From NCBI RefSeq assembly GCF_002368195.1, contig NZ_AP018178.1, positions 5,112,145 through 5,176,144 of the forward strand: 64,000 nt of DNA. Direction: 5' to 3'. How positions within the stretch are numbered: position 1 is the stretch's first letter; every line of letters starts with the position of its first letter. Positions 51,489 through 60,296 of the stretch are shown one piece after another. Under the pieces are notes generated by a model, which was not told the origin of the DNA, ran no database searches, and was given only the letters and a program-made list of their open reading frames with translations. This stretch comes from Calothrix sp. NIES-2100 (GTDB lineage Bacteria > Cyanobacteriota > Cyanobacteriia > Cyanobacteriales > Nostocaceae). The translations under genes and the position numbers were made by a program.

Positions 51489-52109
51489 TTACTTACTATT
51501 ATTATTGCCAATGACAAAGCCTGTTAATACATCCGCGATGGTGACAGCAACCACAACTAATAAGGGGGTTCTGGCGATGTTTTGCCAATCTTCGTCTTTT
51601 CGCACGGCGTTAACTACGCCAATCAGGGCGACAGCTATATATAGTAGGTATAGTGCCCGTAAGACGTTAAAGACTAATCCTACTGCTAGTTGGGTACCTC
51701 CAGCGTTGCTTGTGCCTTGAGTCAGGGTGTTTTGAAAGAAGTCTTCCGCTTTTTTGAAAAATTGCCCTTGTGCTGGCGCGGCGAAGTAATCTAGCCAGAA
51801 TATGCTCAACAGGGTGACTGCTGCTAATATTTGCAGTGGGATTAGTTGGCTTTTTGGTATTGTTATTGCCTCTCCTAAGCGCTGTATTACTATTGTGATT
51901 AAACTCCCCATGAGTAAACAAAAAAGTAACACAGGGCTTTTCAGGCTAATAACGCTTAATAGTACTGCGCAGGCTAGCAAAAAGGGTATTGATTCAATTA
52001 GCTGCAACCACCAGTATTTCAGCGTCCCTCGAAATTGATTGACTGCTTTCATCATGCTCCTAGGTAAGGTTGTGAAGAAGTTCCGCTGATGGGAACGTTG
52101 CTTGAACAT
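51489..52109 (-). CDS. Polytopic protein with VirB2/pilin-like C-terminus
   Basis: A 206-residue membrane protein and the first gene of the operon. The N-terminal half has two or three hydrophobic segments (SIPFLLACAVLLSVISLKSP, VLLFCLLMGSLITIVI, LQILAAVTLLSIFWL). The last 80 residues have the VirB2/TrbC pilin pattern: a small helix (FFKKAEDFFQNTL), a first membrane helix (LVFNVLRALYLLYIAVALIG), a charged loop (RKDEDW), a second helix (TPLLVVVAVTIADVLTGFVI) and a short tail. A PAQG site precedes it that could be a processing point. An embedded pilin is inference. ATG 52109 has GGGGA upstream; a TTG at 52142 is less likely. Confidence 0.55.
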   Translation of the reverse strand: MFKQRSHQRNFFTTLPRSMMKAVNQFRGTLKYWWLQLIESIPFLLACAVLLSVISLKSPVLLFCLLMGSLITIVIQRLGEAITIPKSQLIPLQILAAVTLLSIFWLDYFAAPAQGQFFKKAEDFFQNTLTQGTSNAGGTQLAVGLVFNVLRALYLLYIAVALIGVVNAVRKDEDWQNIARTPLLVVVAVTIADVLTGFVIGNNNSK

Positions 52110-52707
52110 TTGAGCAATTTCCCCATTGATGATTAATCTCAAATAGCTCTGTCCTACAGAAACTATTATTTCATCTATGCGCGATCGCCAGATTTTTACT
52201 TATTTCCGTGCGATTTCCCACCCCTAGGTGTTCTTTTTCCCTTAACATCTTCATAATCTTTTCTACCTCCATGTAGCTGATGAATTTGATATACACGTAA
52301 AAGTTGTTTGTCGCGAGCCGCTACAACAAACTTATTACACTTAGATTAGTTCAAAATCAATTTGACTAAAATTCTGCGTAAATTTACGGTGGTAAATGCC
52401 AAATATCAGGGGAATTAGTTTATCAAAATTAAACTTAACTATTTTCCCATACCCTGGAGTATCTTATTCAGGCCTAGTTTAATACCTGAACACCCTAATT
52501 CAAATAAGCAAAAATGCCTATTGACACAGATATACCCATTGTAAATTGCTACTCATTTCCGGCAAGTAAAATCCGCAAATCCCGTCTGTGTCAATATGTC
52601 ATCCATCCGCAGAACTAAACTAAATCTTCCAAAAAACTTTATCAAATCCTCAAAATTGCAATTTGTTAAGTTTTTCTTTACCATTTCTTAAAGACACAAA
52701 AATCAAC
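52110..52707. other. Divergent intergenic region upstream of the T4SS-like operon
   Basis: Holds the promoters of the operon (minus) and of rsmH (plus), plus the coding remnant at 52196-52345 described separately. Otherwise AT-rich with no strong hairpin. Confidence 0.5.
52196..52345 (-). pseudogene. C-terminal coding remnant upstream of the operon
   Basis: An open stretch of 49 codons without a usable start encodes KFVVAARDKQLLRVYQIHQ, then a basic tail (GKRTPRGGKSHGNK) and TAA. The amino-acid composition looks protein-like and it lies in the same direction as the T4SS-like operon, 87 bp before it. It may be the 3' end of a lost gene. I cannot name the family. Confidence 0.3.
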
Positions 52708-53604
52708 ATGAACTTAGATTCGCAAAATCTACTGGATGCAGAAGCAGGGATGTTTTCCCATATTCCCGTATTGAGTCGGGAGCTAATTGCAGGTTTAGAG
52801 GTGCATCCTGGTGGACATTATTTAGATGCAACGGTAGGTGGTGGTGGTCACACTCGCCTATTGTTAGAAGCGGCGTTGAATGTACAGGTAACAGCCATCG
52901 ATCAAGATGGGGATGCTTTAGCCGCAGCACAAAAGTCTTTAGCTGCATATGAAGATCAAGTAAAGTTCATTCGTTGCAACTTTGCCGCTTATGAATTTAC
53001 CAACGGTACTTTTGATGGTATAATAGCAGATTTAGGAGTTAGCTCTTACCATTTGGATACACCGGAGCGCGGTTTTAGCTTTCGCCACGCCGCTAGCTTA
53101 GATATGCGAATGGATCAAAGACAATCATTAACTGCGGCTGATGTAATTAATGATTGGGATGAAGGAGAATTAGCAGAAATATTTTTTAAATACGGCGAGG
53201 AAAGATTATCGCGGCGCATTGCCAGACGCATTGTCGAACGGCGACCTTTACATACTACTGTGGAATTAGCTTCGGCGATCGCCTCCAGTGTGCCGCCAAA
53301 ATATCGTTATGGCAGAATTCACCCAGCTACCAGGGTTTTTCAAGCACTGCGAATAGTAGTCAACGACGAGTTAAAATCCCTCGAAACCTTCTTGGAACAA
53401 GCACCAAACGCCCTTCTCCCTGGTGGGAGAATTGCGATTATCAGTTTTCACAGCTTAGAAGATCGCTTGGTAAAACATGGGTTACGAAATTCCCCATCGT
53501 TGCGAGTTTTGACCAAAAAGCCAATTATAGCCGAAGAAGCAGAAATTGCGCAAAATCCGCGATCGCGCTCTGCCAAGCTGAGGATAGCACAGAGGAGCGA
53601 GTGA
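52708..53604 (+). CDS. rsmH: 16S rRNA (cytosine1402-N4)-methyltransferase
   Basis: A 298-residue SAM-dependent methyltransferase (MraW) that modifies C1402 in the ribosomal P site. Landmarks: HIPVLSRELIAGL at the start, the SAM-binding DATVGGGGHTRLLLE loop, AIDQDGDAL, DGIIADLGVSSYHLD, RGFSFRHAASLDMRMD, and RIAIISFHSLEDRLVKH, with the two inserted helices of the family (about 115-215). The first ATG is at 52708 (MNLDSQ); the in-frame TTG 45 bases earlier is unlikely to be used. In many bacteria it heads a cell-wall cluster, but in cyanobacteria it is often alone, as here. Confidence 0.97.
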   Translation: MNLDSQNLLDAEAGMFSHIPVLSRELIAGLEVHPGGHYLDATVGGGGHTRLLLEAALNVQVTAIDQDGDALAAAQKSLAAYEDQVKFIRCNFAAYEFTNGTFDGIIADLGVSSYHLDTPERGFSFRHAASLDMRMDQRQSLTAADVINDWDEGELAEIFFKYGEERLSRRIARRIVERRPLHTTVELASAIASSVPPKYRYGRIHPATRVFQALRIVVNDELKSLETFLEQAPNALLPGGRIAIISFHSLEDRLVKHGLRNSPSLRVLTKKPIIAEEAEIAQNPRSRSAKLRIAQRSE

Positions 53605-53689
53605 GGGGATGAGGGGGATGGGGGCTAGGGGCTAAGGGAGACAATGACAAATGACAACTGACAAATGACCATTGACCAATGACAATTGA

Positions 53690-55177
53690 CTATTGACGAA
53701 TTAATTTAATTTTTTTTGGTAATTCGATGTGAAAGGTGGAGCCTTCACCGAGGTGGCTGGTGACACCGATTGTACCTTGCATCATTTTGACTAATGATTT
53801 GGTAATCGCTAGTCCCAAACCGATACCTTCATACTGACGACTGTTACTTTGATCGACTTGTCGGAATTGCTCAAAAATACTCTCTAGGTGATCGGGCGCA
53901 ATACCAATACCTGTATCTTGAACGGCGATCGCAATTCTGTCAACGGAAATTTCCCCAACTTTGACTTTGACCCTACCTGTGGCGGTGAATTTGATGGCGT
54001 TTAACAACAGCTTGGCTAATACCTGTCGCAGGCGATCGCTATCATTGACCATCAATGGACAAGTAAGATTAATATCTACTTGCAAATCTAATAACTTTTC
54101 CTCGGCTAGAGAACGGTGTTCAGCAACGGTTGTTAAGACTAAAGTTTTTAAGTTAAATTCTTCTGGATGAAATGATACATTCCCCGCTGCGACATTAGCC
54201 AAGTCAAGCATATCTTCAATAATCGATAGTAAGTGATTACCATTATTGAGAATGCGTTGCACCATTTCTATTTGTTGCTCGGACAAGGTGGAGGTACGCT
54301 GACGCAACAACACTTGTGATAACCCCAAAATTACATTTAGGGGAGTGCGGAGTTCATGGGAGGTGGTAGCTAAAAATTGTGACTTTAACTCTGCTGCTTC
54401 TAAAAGTTGCAAGTTTTGTTGCTGAATTTGCTGACGGATTTGTTCTAGTTCGTGATTTTGCGCTAACAAAATTTCGTTTTGTCTGGCTAAGCGTTCTTCC
54501 CGTTCCTGCAAAACTTGCAGCATCATCGTATTGTTAATTGCGATCGCCGCTACCTCACCCAATGCATCTAAAAGGTGCTGTGAAGCTGCATTAAAAGCAT
54601 AAGGATTTTCCCAGTTACCAATAGCCAGCACTCCCAATCGTCCTGCTTGTGCTGATGTAATAGCTACAGCATACATGCAAGCGGGTGTGAAAGCTGAATA
54701 TACTGGGGCGCAGGAAATTAAAGGACATAAGGGTAAGTCATCAATAACGCAGTCTATCTGCTCCCTAGTTCCGTGAAATAGTTGGGATACACCAGTAGCA
54801 AATACCTGAGTTAGTAAACTTGAATTACTATGAAACGGCTGATCACCACAGATGGATTTTTCAGGCCAATTCCAGAGGTTATCCTGAGTTCTAATATTGC
54901 CATTTAGTTGGATAAAAGGCAATTTTTCCGCACCTATTCCCGTTGTGCTGCTTAATTCTAACTGTTGCGTTTGGGTGTTATATAAGGATATTAGACAAAA
55001 CTGAGCGCTATCAATCGCCTGACGCACTTCCCTAGCGATCGCTTCTAATAGATCGGGTAAATGGGTAAGTCGATCCTTTGTAAGGTTAGTTAGTAGCTGG
55101 AGTATCCCCAGTTGTTGAGGTAGTTGGGGAGCGATTGATTCTTTCCCCATATCGGTGTGCTGTCCAGTTAAAATCAT
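53690..55177 (-). CDS. GAF-domain hybrid-type sensor histidine kinase
   Basis: A 495-residue cytosolic sensor kinase. A GAF domain spans about 25-215 (HLPDLLEAIAREVRQAI, CLISLYNTQTQQLE, GRLGVLAIGNWENPYAF) and contains several cysteines, though no clear bilin site. A coiled-coil follows (about 220-265), then HisKA with FLATTSHELRTPLN, where the histidine is the phosphorylation site, and HATPase_c with the N box NAIKFT, G1 DTGIGIAPDH and G2 GIGLGLAITKS. No receiver is attached and no response regulator is adjacent, so it is probably an orphan kinase. ATG 55177. Confidence 0.92.
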   Translation of the reverse strand: MILTGQHTDMGKESIAPQLPQQLGILQLLTNLTKDRLTHLPDLLEAIAREVRQAIDSAQFCLISLYNTQTQQLELSSTTGIGAEKLPFIQLNGNIRTQDNLWNWPEKSICGDQPFHSNSSLLTQVFATGVSQLFHGTREQIDCVIDDLPLCPLISCAPVYSAFTPACMYAVAITSAQAGRLGVLAIGNWENPYAFNAASQHLLDALGEVAAIAINNTMMLQVLQEREERLARQNEILLAQNHELEQIRQQIQQQNLQLLEAAELKSQFLATTSHELRTPLNVILGLSQVLLRQRTSTLSEQQIEMVQRILNNGNHLLSIIEDMLDLANVAAGNVSFHPEEFNLKTLVLTTVAEHRSLAEEKLLDLQVDINLTCPLMVNDSDRLRQVLAKLLLNAIKFTATGRVKVKVGEISVDRIAIAVQDTGIGIAPDHLESIFEQFRQVDQSNSRQYEGIGLGLAITKSLVKMMQGTIGVTSHLGEGSTFHIELPKKIKLIRQ

Positions 55178-56492
55178 GTTTACCTAACGACGTTCCATAT
55201 CCGTTGGTGTTGCTTTCTATTAGCGACTTCAGCCCACAAACTGCTACCACAAATTTTTCCTCATTCCGGCTGGATTTACTTGTGGCAAAGTTTGGATCAT
55301 ATCTACTTTGCAGACACACAACGGCTGATCCTTAGAAATCTTTGCTTTACATACCCTGGCTACTGACAATTGCATTGATCAACCAGATTTTTGCCATATA
55401 ATTGCGTTTTCTAGCCTTTACTGCATCGGCGTTCACCAATAAGTTTCTCAAACTTCTTTCTCTTGGAATTATTTTATCAGCTTATTTCAATGCATACACT
55501 AGTTTTTTGTCCGTGATTATACTGGTTTTTTTATTGATTTTTCTTGATACTTTATCCAAAAAGGGTTTCATTTTTTGTAAAGTATTTAACCATAAATATA
55601 TTAATTTTTTTATCAAATTTAACTTGAATTGCCATGACAAATTTGTATATTAAAACGGCATAATATAGGGAGATAATTTTATGTATAAATTCCCCAAATA
55701 TAGGCAGATATTAGGATATAAGTGAGCTATTAGCTCTTAATCTCACTCTATTATTACTAATTAGCGCCACCTATACATGAAACACCAGGTTATTTTTAAT
55801 TCTTTAAAGAGATAACAATTCACAGGATATGTAATGCATTTTGTTAATTTTTTAGCAGTAATACATAATATAATTTATGCCTGAGTCAAATGTTTAAAGT
55901 TTTGTTATTTAAACAATCCGCAATTTTAAAATTTTTACAAATTTACCATTAATAATAAAACATAGACTTTGATTTTTATGCAATAGAGAAAATATAATTG
56001 TGAATATTCTCAATTAATTATCTCTTTTGATGTCTGGAGCAATAGGCAACAACTAAGTTTTTGCAAAAAACCGCATCACAAAACTACCTCACTGACTTGG
56101 AGGTAAATAATAATATCTTTGAGCAGATTGCTATTTTGCACCCAACTCCAGGTGGTTAAGTGCCGATGTATCTAATTTGTATATCTCGGCTGAGACTGAG
56201 CTTTTTGTAACATAAGAGGCTGGGCGGGGGTCAAGACCTCCTAGGGGTATAACACCCTACCAATTTAAACAGCACTCTAACCCGCTTTATACAAGGGATT
56301 ATCAGTGAAAGCGATCGCTCAATCCGGAAATAAACAACTAAATTTATATAATTTCTTCATTATTAGAGAGTTCAAAAATAAGCTCTAGTTGAGAATTTAT
56401 CCAGGTGTCAATGGTTATTTCTTCCCCAGATTTCTTATCCCCCTTTTTCCCTAATCCCTGGTGGTTTTAAGGATTAATGTTGCTAAGTTGCA

Positions 56493-56525
56493 AGATCCCC
56501 GACTTCTTCAAGAAATCGGGGATCT
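56493..56525. repeat. Dispersed 33-bp palindrome, copy 2
   Basis: AGATCCCCGA...TCGGGGATCT with inner TTCTT/AAGAA stem; 31 of 33 bases equal the copy at 36009-36041. Confidence 0.85.
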
Positions 56526-56587
56526 GAGCAACTCCAAGCATTCAAAATTAATGCGATAGACCAATAGTGTAGGTACACAGGAATGCT

Positions 56588-56783
56588 CATAGATGTCAAC
56601 TTAACGTGAAACCCTTGCCAGGATGTGATTTGATACAAAATCACGTACCACCAAGATCCGCGCTACCCCACCCCAGTTTTGTCTAAAAGCCAAAACGTCC
56701 CCTCCCCGCAAGCGGGGAGGGGATTAAGGGGTGGGGTAAAATGCCTGTGGAATAAGCGTTTTGACTTAAGTTGACACCAATGA
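56588..56783. mobile_element. MITE with TTGGTGTCAACTTAA-type ends, copy 2
   Basis: The left end CATAGATGTCAACTTAA and the complement of the right end (TCATTGGTGTCAACTTAA) are near-perfect inverted repeats. The octamer GGAATGCT lies directly outside both ends (56580-56587 and 56784-56791), a probable target duplication. The interior carries a CCCTCCCCGC-AA-GCGGGGAGGG hairpin. It is inverted relative to the copy at 37340. Confidence 0.75.
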
Positions 56784-56837
56784 GGAATGCTTTGTCCCTA
56801 CACTAGATGGGGTTCAAATAGGCGAAAACTACTGTAA

Positions 56838-58460
56838 TTATTCCCACTCGATGGTTCCAGGTGGCTTGGAGGTGATATCGTAAACCACCCGATTCACACC
56901 TTTAACCTCGTTGACAATTCGGTTAGAAATTACTTCCAACACATCGTAAGGTACACGCGCCCAGTCAGCAGTCATACCATCTTCGCTGGTGACAATCCGC
57001 AAAACGATGGGGTAGGCGTAGGTACGTTGATCGCCCATGACACCGACACTACGAATGGGTAGCAATACGGCGAATGCTTGCCAAACATCATGATACAAGC
57101 CGCGTTGGTTAATTTCTTGCCGGACAATCAAATCCGCATCGCGTAAAATATTCAACCTATCAGCGGTGACTTCACCGAGAATGCGAATCGCTAAACCGGG
57201 GCCGGGGAAAGGTTGGCGTTGAACGATTTCTTCTGGTAAGCCAATAGAACGCCCGACTTTGCGGACTTCATCTTTAAACAGTTTCCGCAGTGGTTCTATA
57301 AGTTTAAATCTTAGGTCTTTGGGTAGTCCACCAACGTTGTGATGACTCTTGATTTTCACAGCTACCCGTTCACCGGTTTGGGGATCGACGTTGGTATCTG
57401 CTGATTCAATCACATCTGGATACAGTGTACCTTGAGCTAGATAGTCAAAATGACCGAGGCGTTTAGAGGTTTCTTCAAATACACTAATAAATTCATGACC
57501 GATGCGACGACGCTTTTCTTCGGGGTCGGTGACACCAAGCATCATATTCAGGAAGCGATCGCGGGCATTGACATACTCTACCGGAATATGAAACTGTTCT
57601 TGGAATAGCTTGACCAATCTTTCTGGCTCATACTTTCGCATAAAGCCTTGATCTATAAATACACAAGTTAGCTGATCGCCAATGGCTTTATGGAGTAAGA
57701 AAGCCAGGGTAGAAGAATCGACTCCGCCTGACAGAGCTAATAACACACGCTTATCACCGACTCTAGCGCGAATTTCCCGCACTGCTTCCTCCACAAAAGC
57801 GGCTGTTGTCCAGGTGGGTTCGCACTCGCAGATATGATAAACAAAGTTGCGGATTAAAGCCAATCCTCCCAGAGAATGGACTACTTCTGGATGGAACTGT
57901 ACACCATAAAGTTTCTTCTCATGATCGGCGATCGCTGCACAAGGGGTATTTTCTGTATGTGCTAACAATTCAAATCCTGATGGCATTTTTGTTACAGAGT
58001 CGCCATGACTCATCCACATCGTCGTGCCATCTTCGACGTTAGTCAGCAAGTCTGTGGGATCATCTATATATAGTGAGGCTTTACCATACTCACCGCGATC
58101 GGCCTTTGCTACTTCCCCACCCAGCTGATTGACCATCAGTTGCATACCATAGCACACACCCAGAATGGGGATTCCCAAATTCCAAATTTCTGGGTCACAA
58201 TGGGGAGCTTTTTCTCCATAAACTGAACTAGGACCACCAGAGAGGATAATTCCTTTGGGATTAAGTTGCCGTAAATGCTCAGCTGTCGTACGATAGGACA
58301 GGACTTCAGAGTATACTTGGGTCTCGCGGATGCGACGGGCAATTAGCTCAGAATACTGAGAACCGAAGTCGAGGATCACAATTATTTGGCGATTGAGCCT
58401 TCCCCAATTCTCTGTGACTTGGGGTGCTTGTTCAGTTAGTAGAGTCACCGCTGTATTCAT
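56838..58460 (-). CDS. guaA: GMP synthase (glutamine-hydrolysing)
   Basis: A 540-residue enzyme converting XMP to GMP with ammonia from glutamine. The class I glutamine amidotransferase domain (about 25-215) has ILDFGSQYSELIARR, GVCYGMQLMVNQLGG with the catalytic cysteine, and FHPEVVHS with the catalytic His-Glu. The ATP-pyrophosphatase domain has LLALSGGVDSSTLAFLLH, the PP-loop. The dimerisation domain ends in the conserved YDITSKPPGTIEWE, the usual C-terminus. Every motif is normal. ATG 58460. cbiD lies 228 bp upstream in the same direction. Confidence 0.99.
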   Translation of the reverse strand: MNTAVTLLTEQAPQVTENWGRLNRQIIVILDFGSQYSELIARRIRETQVYSEVLSYRTTAEHLRQLNPKGIILSGGPSSVYGEKAPHCDPEIWNLGIPILGVCYGMQLMVNQLGGEVAKADRGEYGKASLYIDDPTDLLTNVEDGTTMWMSHGDSVTKMPSGFELLAHTENTPCAAIADHEKKLYGVQFHPEVVHSLGGLALIRNFVYHICECEPTWTTAAFVEEAVREIRARVGDKRVLLALSGGVDSSTLAFLLHKAIGDQLTCVFIDQGFMRKYEPERLVKLFQEQFHIPVEYVNARDRFLNMMLGVTDPEEKRRRIGHEFISVFEETSKRLGHFDYLAQGTLYPDVIESADTNVDPQTGERVAVKIKSHHNVGGLPKDLRFKLIEPLRKLFKDEVRKVGRSIGLPEEIVQRQPFPGPGLAIRILGEVTADRLNILRDADLIVRQEINQRGLYHDVWQAFAVLLPIRSVGVMGDQRTYAYPIVLRIVTSEDGMTADWARVPYDVLEVISNRIVNEVKGVNRVVYDITSKPPGTIEWE

Positions 58461-58688
58461 GATGGCAAGAGAGTGTGTGTTAGGATAGATGGTCGCTCTG
58501 TGGTCTAAGTGCTACCATTTTTTGGGCTGATTCAGCTTAATAATGGTAAATAAATCCCCTACAAACGCGCTTGTTAAACGCGTCAGTTTAGCCTCGGAAT
58601 CTGGACTGGTATTAAAAAGACAAAATTACCCTAGAGTTGCTGCTGAAAAACTTATTTATTGGGATTATTTATGATTATTCATATTAAG

Positions 58689-59810
58689 TTAACATAATTT
58701 TCCGGATATCATACAAGCAGTTTTGCTCTTCACGATAATTTTGCGATCGCGGTCAAATAGTACCGAACCACAGACTGTGGTGGAGATACCAGTATTGCTA
58801 TGATTTTGGATATATTCTTGGGAACGCTCATCAATTGCTTCGGCGATCGCATTATAAACTTGGTTTACCCAATCACTACCTGTTGTCGCATCTATAGATC
58901 TCAGGTATGTTAGTGCGGCTTCCGCCGTGGGACTTTCAAACACGACTTGGATATCTGATTGCTTTAATCCCGCTAAACTACAGTAAGTAGTGAGAATTTC
59001 TCGACGACCATCGGCAAGGTGATGATGGGTATGAAAGATTCCCCCTGCCAATTTCATCAGTTTTCCATGATACCCGAACAATAAGATTTCTTTAACACCG
59101 AGAATATCAGCTTCTACTAACATTGGCCCCAGCCAATTAGCAGTTTTGACTAATCTTTCCGGATTAATACCGATTTTTCGCGCTAAATCTAACCCATTTT
59201 CACCAATACAAAATACCAAGCTATCAAATTGACTGGCTTTTTGTTGTAAGTCAGTACGGAAAGCTGTGAGTTGTTCTGGTGTACTTAAAGGTTGGGAAAT
59301 TCCCGAAGTTCCCAAAAGCGAAAGTCCTTCAACTACACCAAAAGCAGCGTTAGAAGTGCGAACAGCGAGCGATCGCCCTTCTGGTAAAATAATTGTGACT
59401 GTAATTCTTTGGTTTGGTGCTAGCAGTCGCCGTAAGTTCTCTTGCAAGAGCCTCTGGGCATAAGCGTAAATAGCCGCTTTACCCTCACCATTCTCCTGCT
59501 TACCAATCCCCTCTCCCCCTTGAATAATTACCGCTTCCCCTTCTCCCTCCAGCCATTCCACCATTGCCCAAATTGGTGTATTTTTAGTCAGATCCAGATT
59601 ATCACCAGGATCGCTGCGGGTAATTGCCAAAGCCAGATTTTCAGATAACCCTGCTACCTGTTCAATGGGGATTTCCGCCACTTGGGCTGGTTCAATTAAA
59701 TCTACGGTTACTACTGTTAAGGGTTGACGATAGCGTAACCAGTGTAAAGCCGCGATCGCAGAAGCACAAGCAAAAACGGGAAGAGTGTATCCAGAACGGG
59801 AAATTGTCAT
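58689..59810 (-). CDS. cbiD: Cobalt-precorrin-5B C1-methyltransferase
   Basis: A 373-residue CbiD enzyme, which adds the C-1 methyl group in anaerobic-type cobalamin (B12) synthesis. Landmarks: the N-terminal SGYTLPVFACASAIAALHWL segment, the GEGEAVIIQGGEGIGK glycine-rich stretch, VRTSNAAFGVVEGLSLLGTS and GISQPLS, LVFCIGENGLDLARKIG, ILLFGYHGKLMKLAGGIFHT (with HTHHH), and C-terminal VLFDRDRKIIVKS. It is homologous to CbiD over its whole length. Cyanobacteria make pseudocobalamin through this route. Short pyrimidine repeats lie upstream; ATG 59810. Confidence 0.95.
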   Translation of the reverse strand: MTISRSGYTLPVFACASAIAALHWLRYRQPLTVVTVDLIEPAQVAEIPIEQVAGLSENLALAITRSDPGDNLDLTKNTPIWAMVEWLEGEGEAVIIQGGEGIGKQENGEGKAAIYAYAQRLLQENLRRLLAPNQRITVTIILPEGRSLAVRTSNAAFGVVEGLSLLGTSGISQPLSTPEQLTAFRTDLQQKASQFDSLVFCIGENGLDLARKIGINPERLVKTANWLGPMLVEADILGVKEILLFGYHGKLMKLAGGIFHTHHHLADGRREILTTYCSLAGLKQSDIQVVFESPTAEAALTYLRSIDATTGSDWVNQVYNAIAEAIDERSQEYIQNHSNTGISTTVCGSVLFDRDRKIIVKSKTACMISGKLC

Positions 59811-59950
59811 TTGTCAGTTGTCATTGGGCATGGGGCTATTGGGCATTGGGCAATAGTCATTTATTATTTCTCTTTATCCCCTCTGCCCCTCTGCTTCCTT
59901 GTCTCCCTTGTCTTCCTCATCCCCTTATCCCCAATGTCTTTGCTGGCTAC

Positions 59951-60247
59951 TCACACTCCTACTTTTAATAATAGAGCTTCCATGTCTTCCCACAATAATC
60001 CTTGTTGGATATAAAGAGGCGCTTCAGGATCGTAAGGAGTCGCTACTCGATCAATACTGATAATTTTAGCTCCATCTGGCAGCACGGGTACATCTGGATC
60101 AAATGCTGTTGGGCGCACTAAGGAACTAGAAAAGCCCTTAAATATAGCAATTGTATCTTCTTCGCTACCAACTGCCACGTTGACAATTAAGACTTCTTGG
60201 GGGCGTTTGACAGTATATTGTTCCAGTCGCTTGCCAATGGAATTCAT
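59951..60247 (-). CDS. Conserved cyanobacterial protein of unknown function
   Basis: A 98-residue soluble protein that I recognise only as a conserved hypothetical of cyanobacteria and plastids. Blocks: LEQYTVKRPQEVLIVNVAVG, EDTIAIFKGFSSSLVRPTAF, DPDVPVLPDGAKIISIDRVA and a C-terminal LLWEDMEALLLKVGV. It has alternating strands with a long acidic loop, no signal peptide and no membrane segment. It lies between cbiD and the DUF3177 gene in the same direction, but gaps of 49 and 140 bp hold repeats, so an operon is uncertain. Confidence 0.75.
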   Translation of the reverse strand: MNSIGKRLEQYTVKRPQEVLIVNVAVGSEEDTIAIFKGFSSSLVRPTAFDPDVPVLPDGAKIISIDRVATPYDPEAPLYIQQGLLWEDMEALLLKVGV

Positions 60248-60296
60248 TTTTTTGAATAGAGAATTTGTAGACGACTGTGGGCTATTTTCAATAGGA

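Larger units (their letters stand above)
55178..56837. other. 1.66 kb gene-poor region
   Basis: Mostly AT-rich (55400-56030), with a short hydrophobic open frame near 55402-55653 that I do not regard as a gene. At 56190-56290 there are small hairpins (GGTC-AA-GACC; TAGGG...CCCTA) and a 27-codon frame starting GTG at 56305. The right part holds a palindrome (56493-56525) and a MITE (56588-56783). An unannotated RNA between 56040 and 56330 is possible but not shown. Confidence 0.5.

Noticed and set aside
42363..52109. Complete conjugative plasmid or ICE
   Set aside because: No relaxase, coupling protein, integrase, att site or replication gene is seen in the window; only the envelope machine genes are present.
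55402..55653. Hydrophobic 83-codon plus-strand open frame
   Set aside because: It starts at TTG in a very AT-rich stretch, where Phe/Leu/Ile-rich frames arise by chance; no ribosome binding site.
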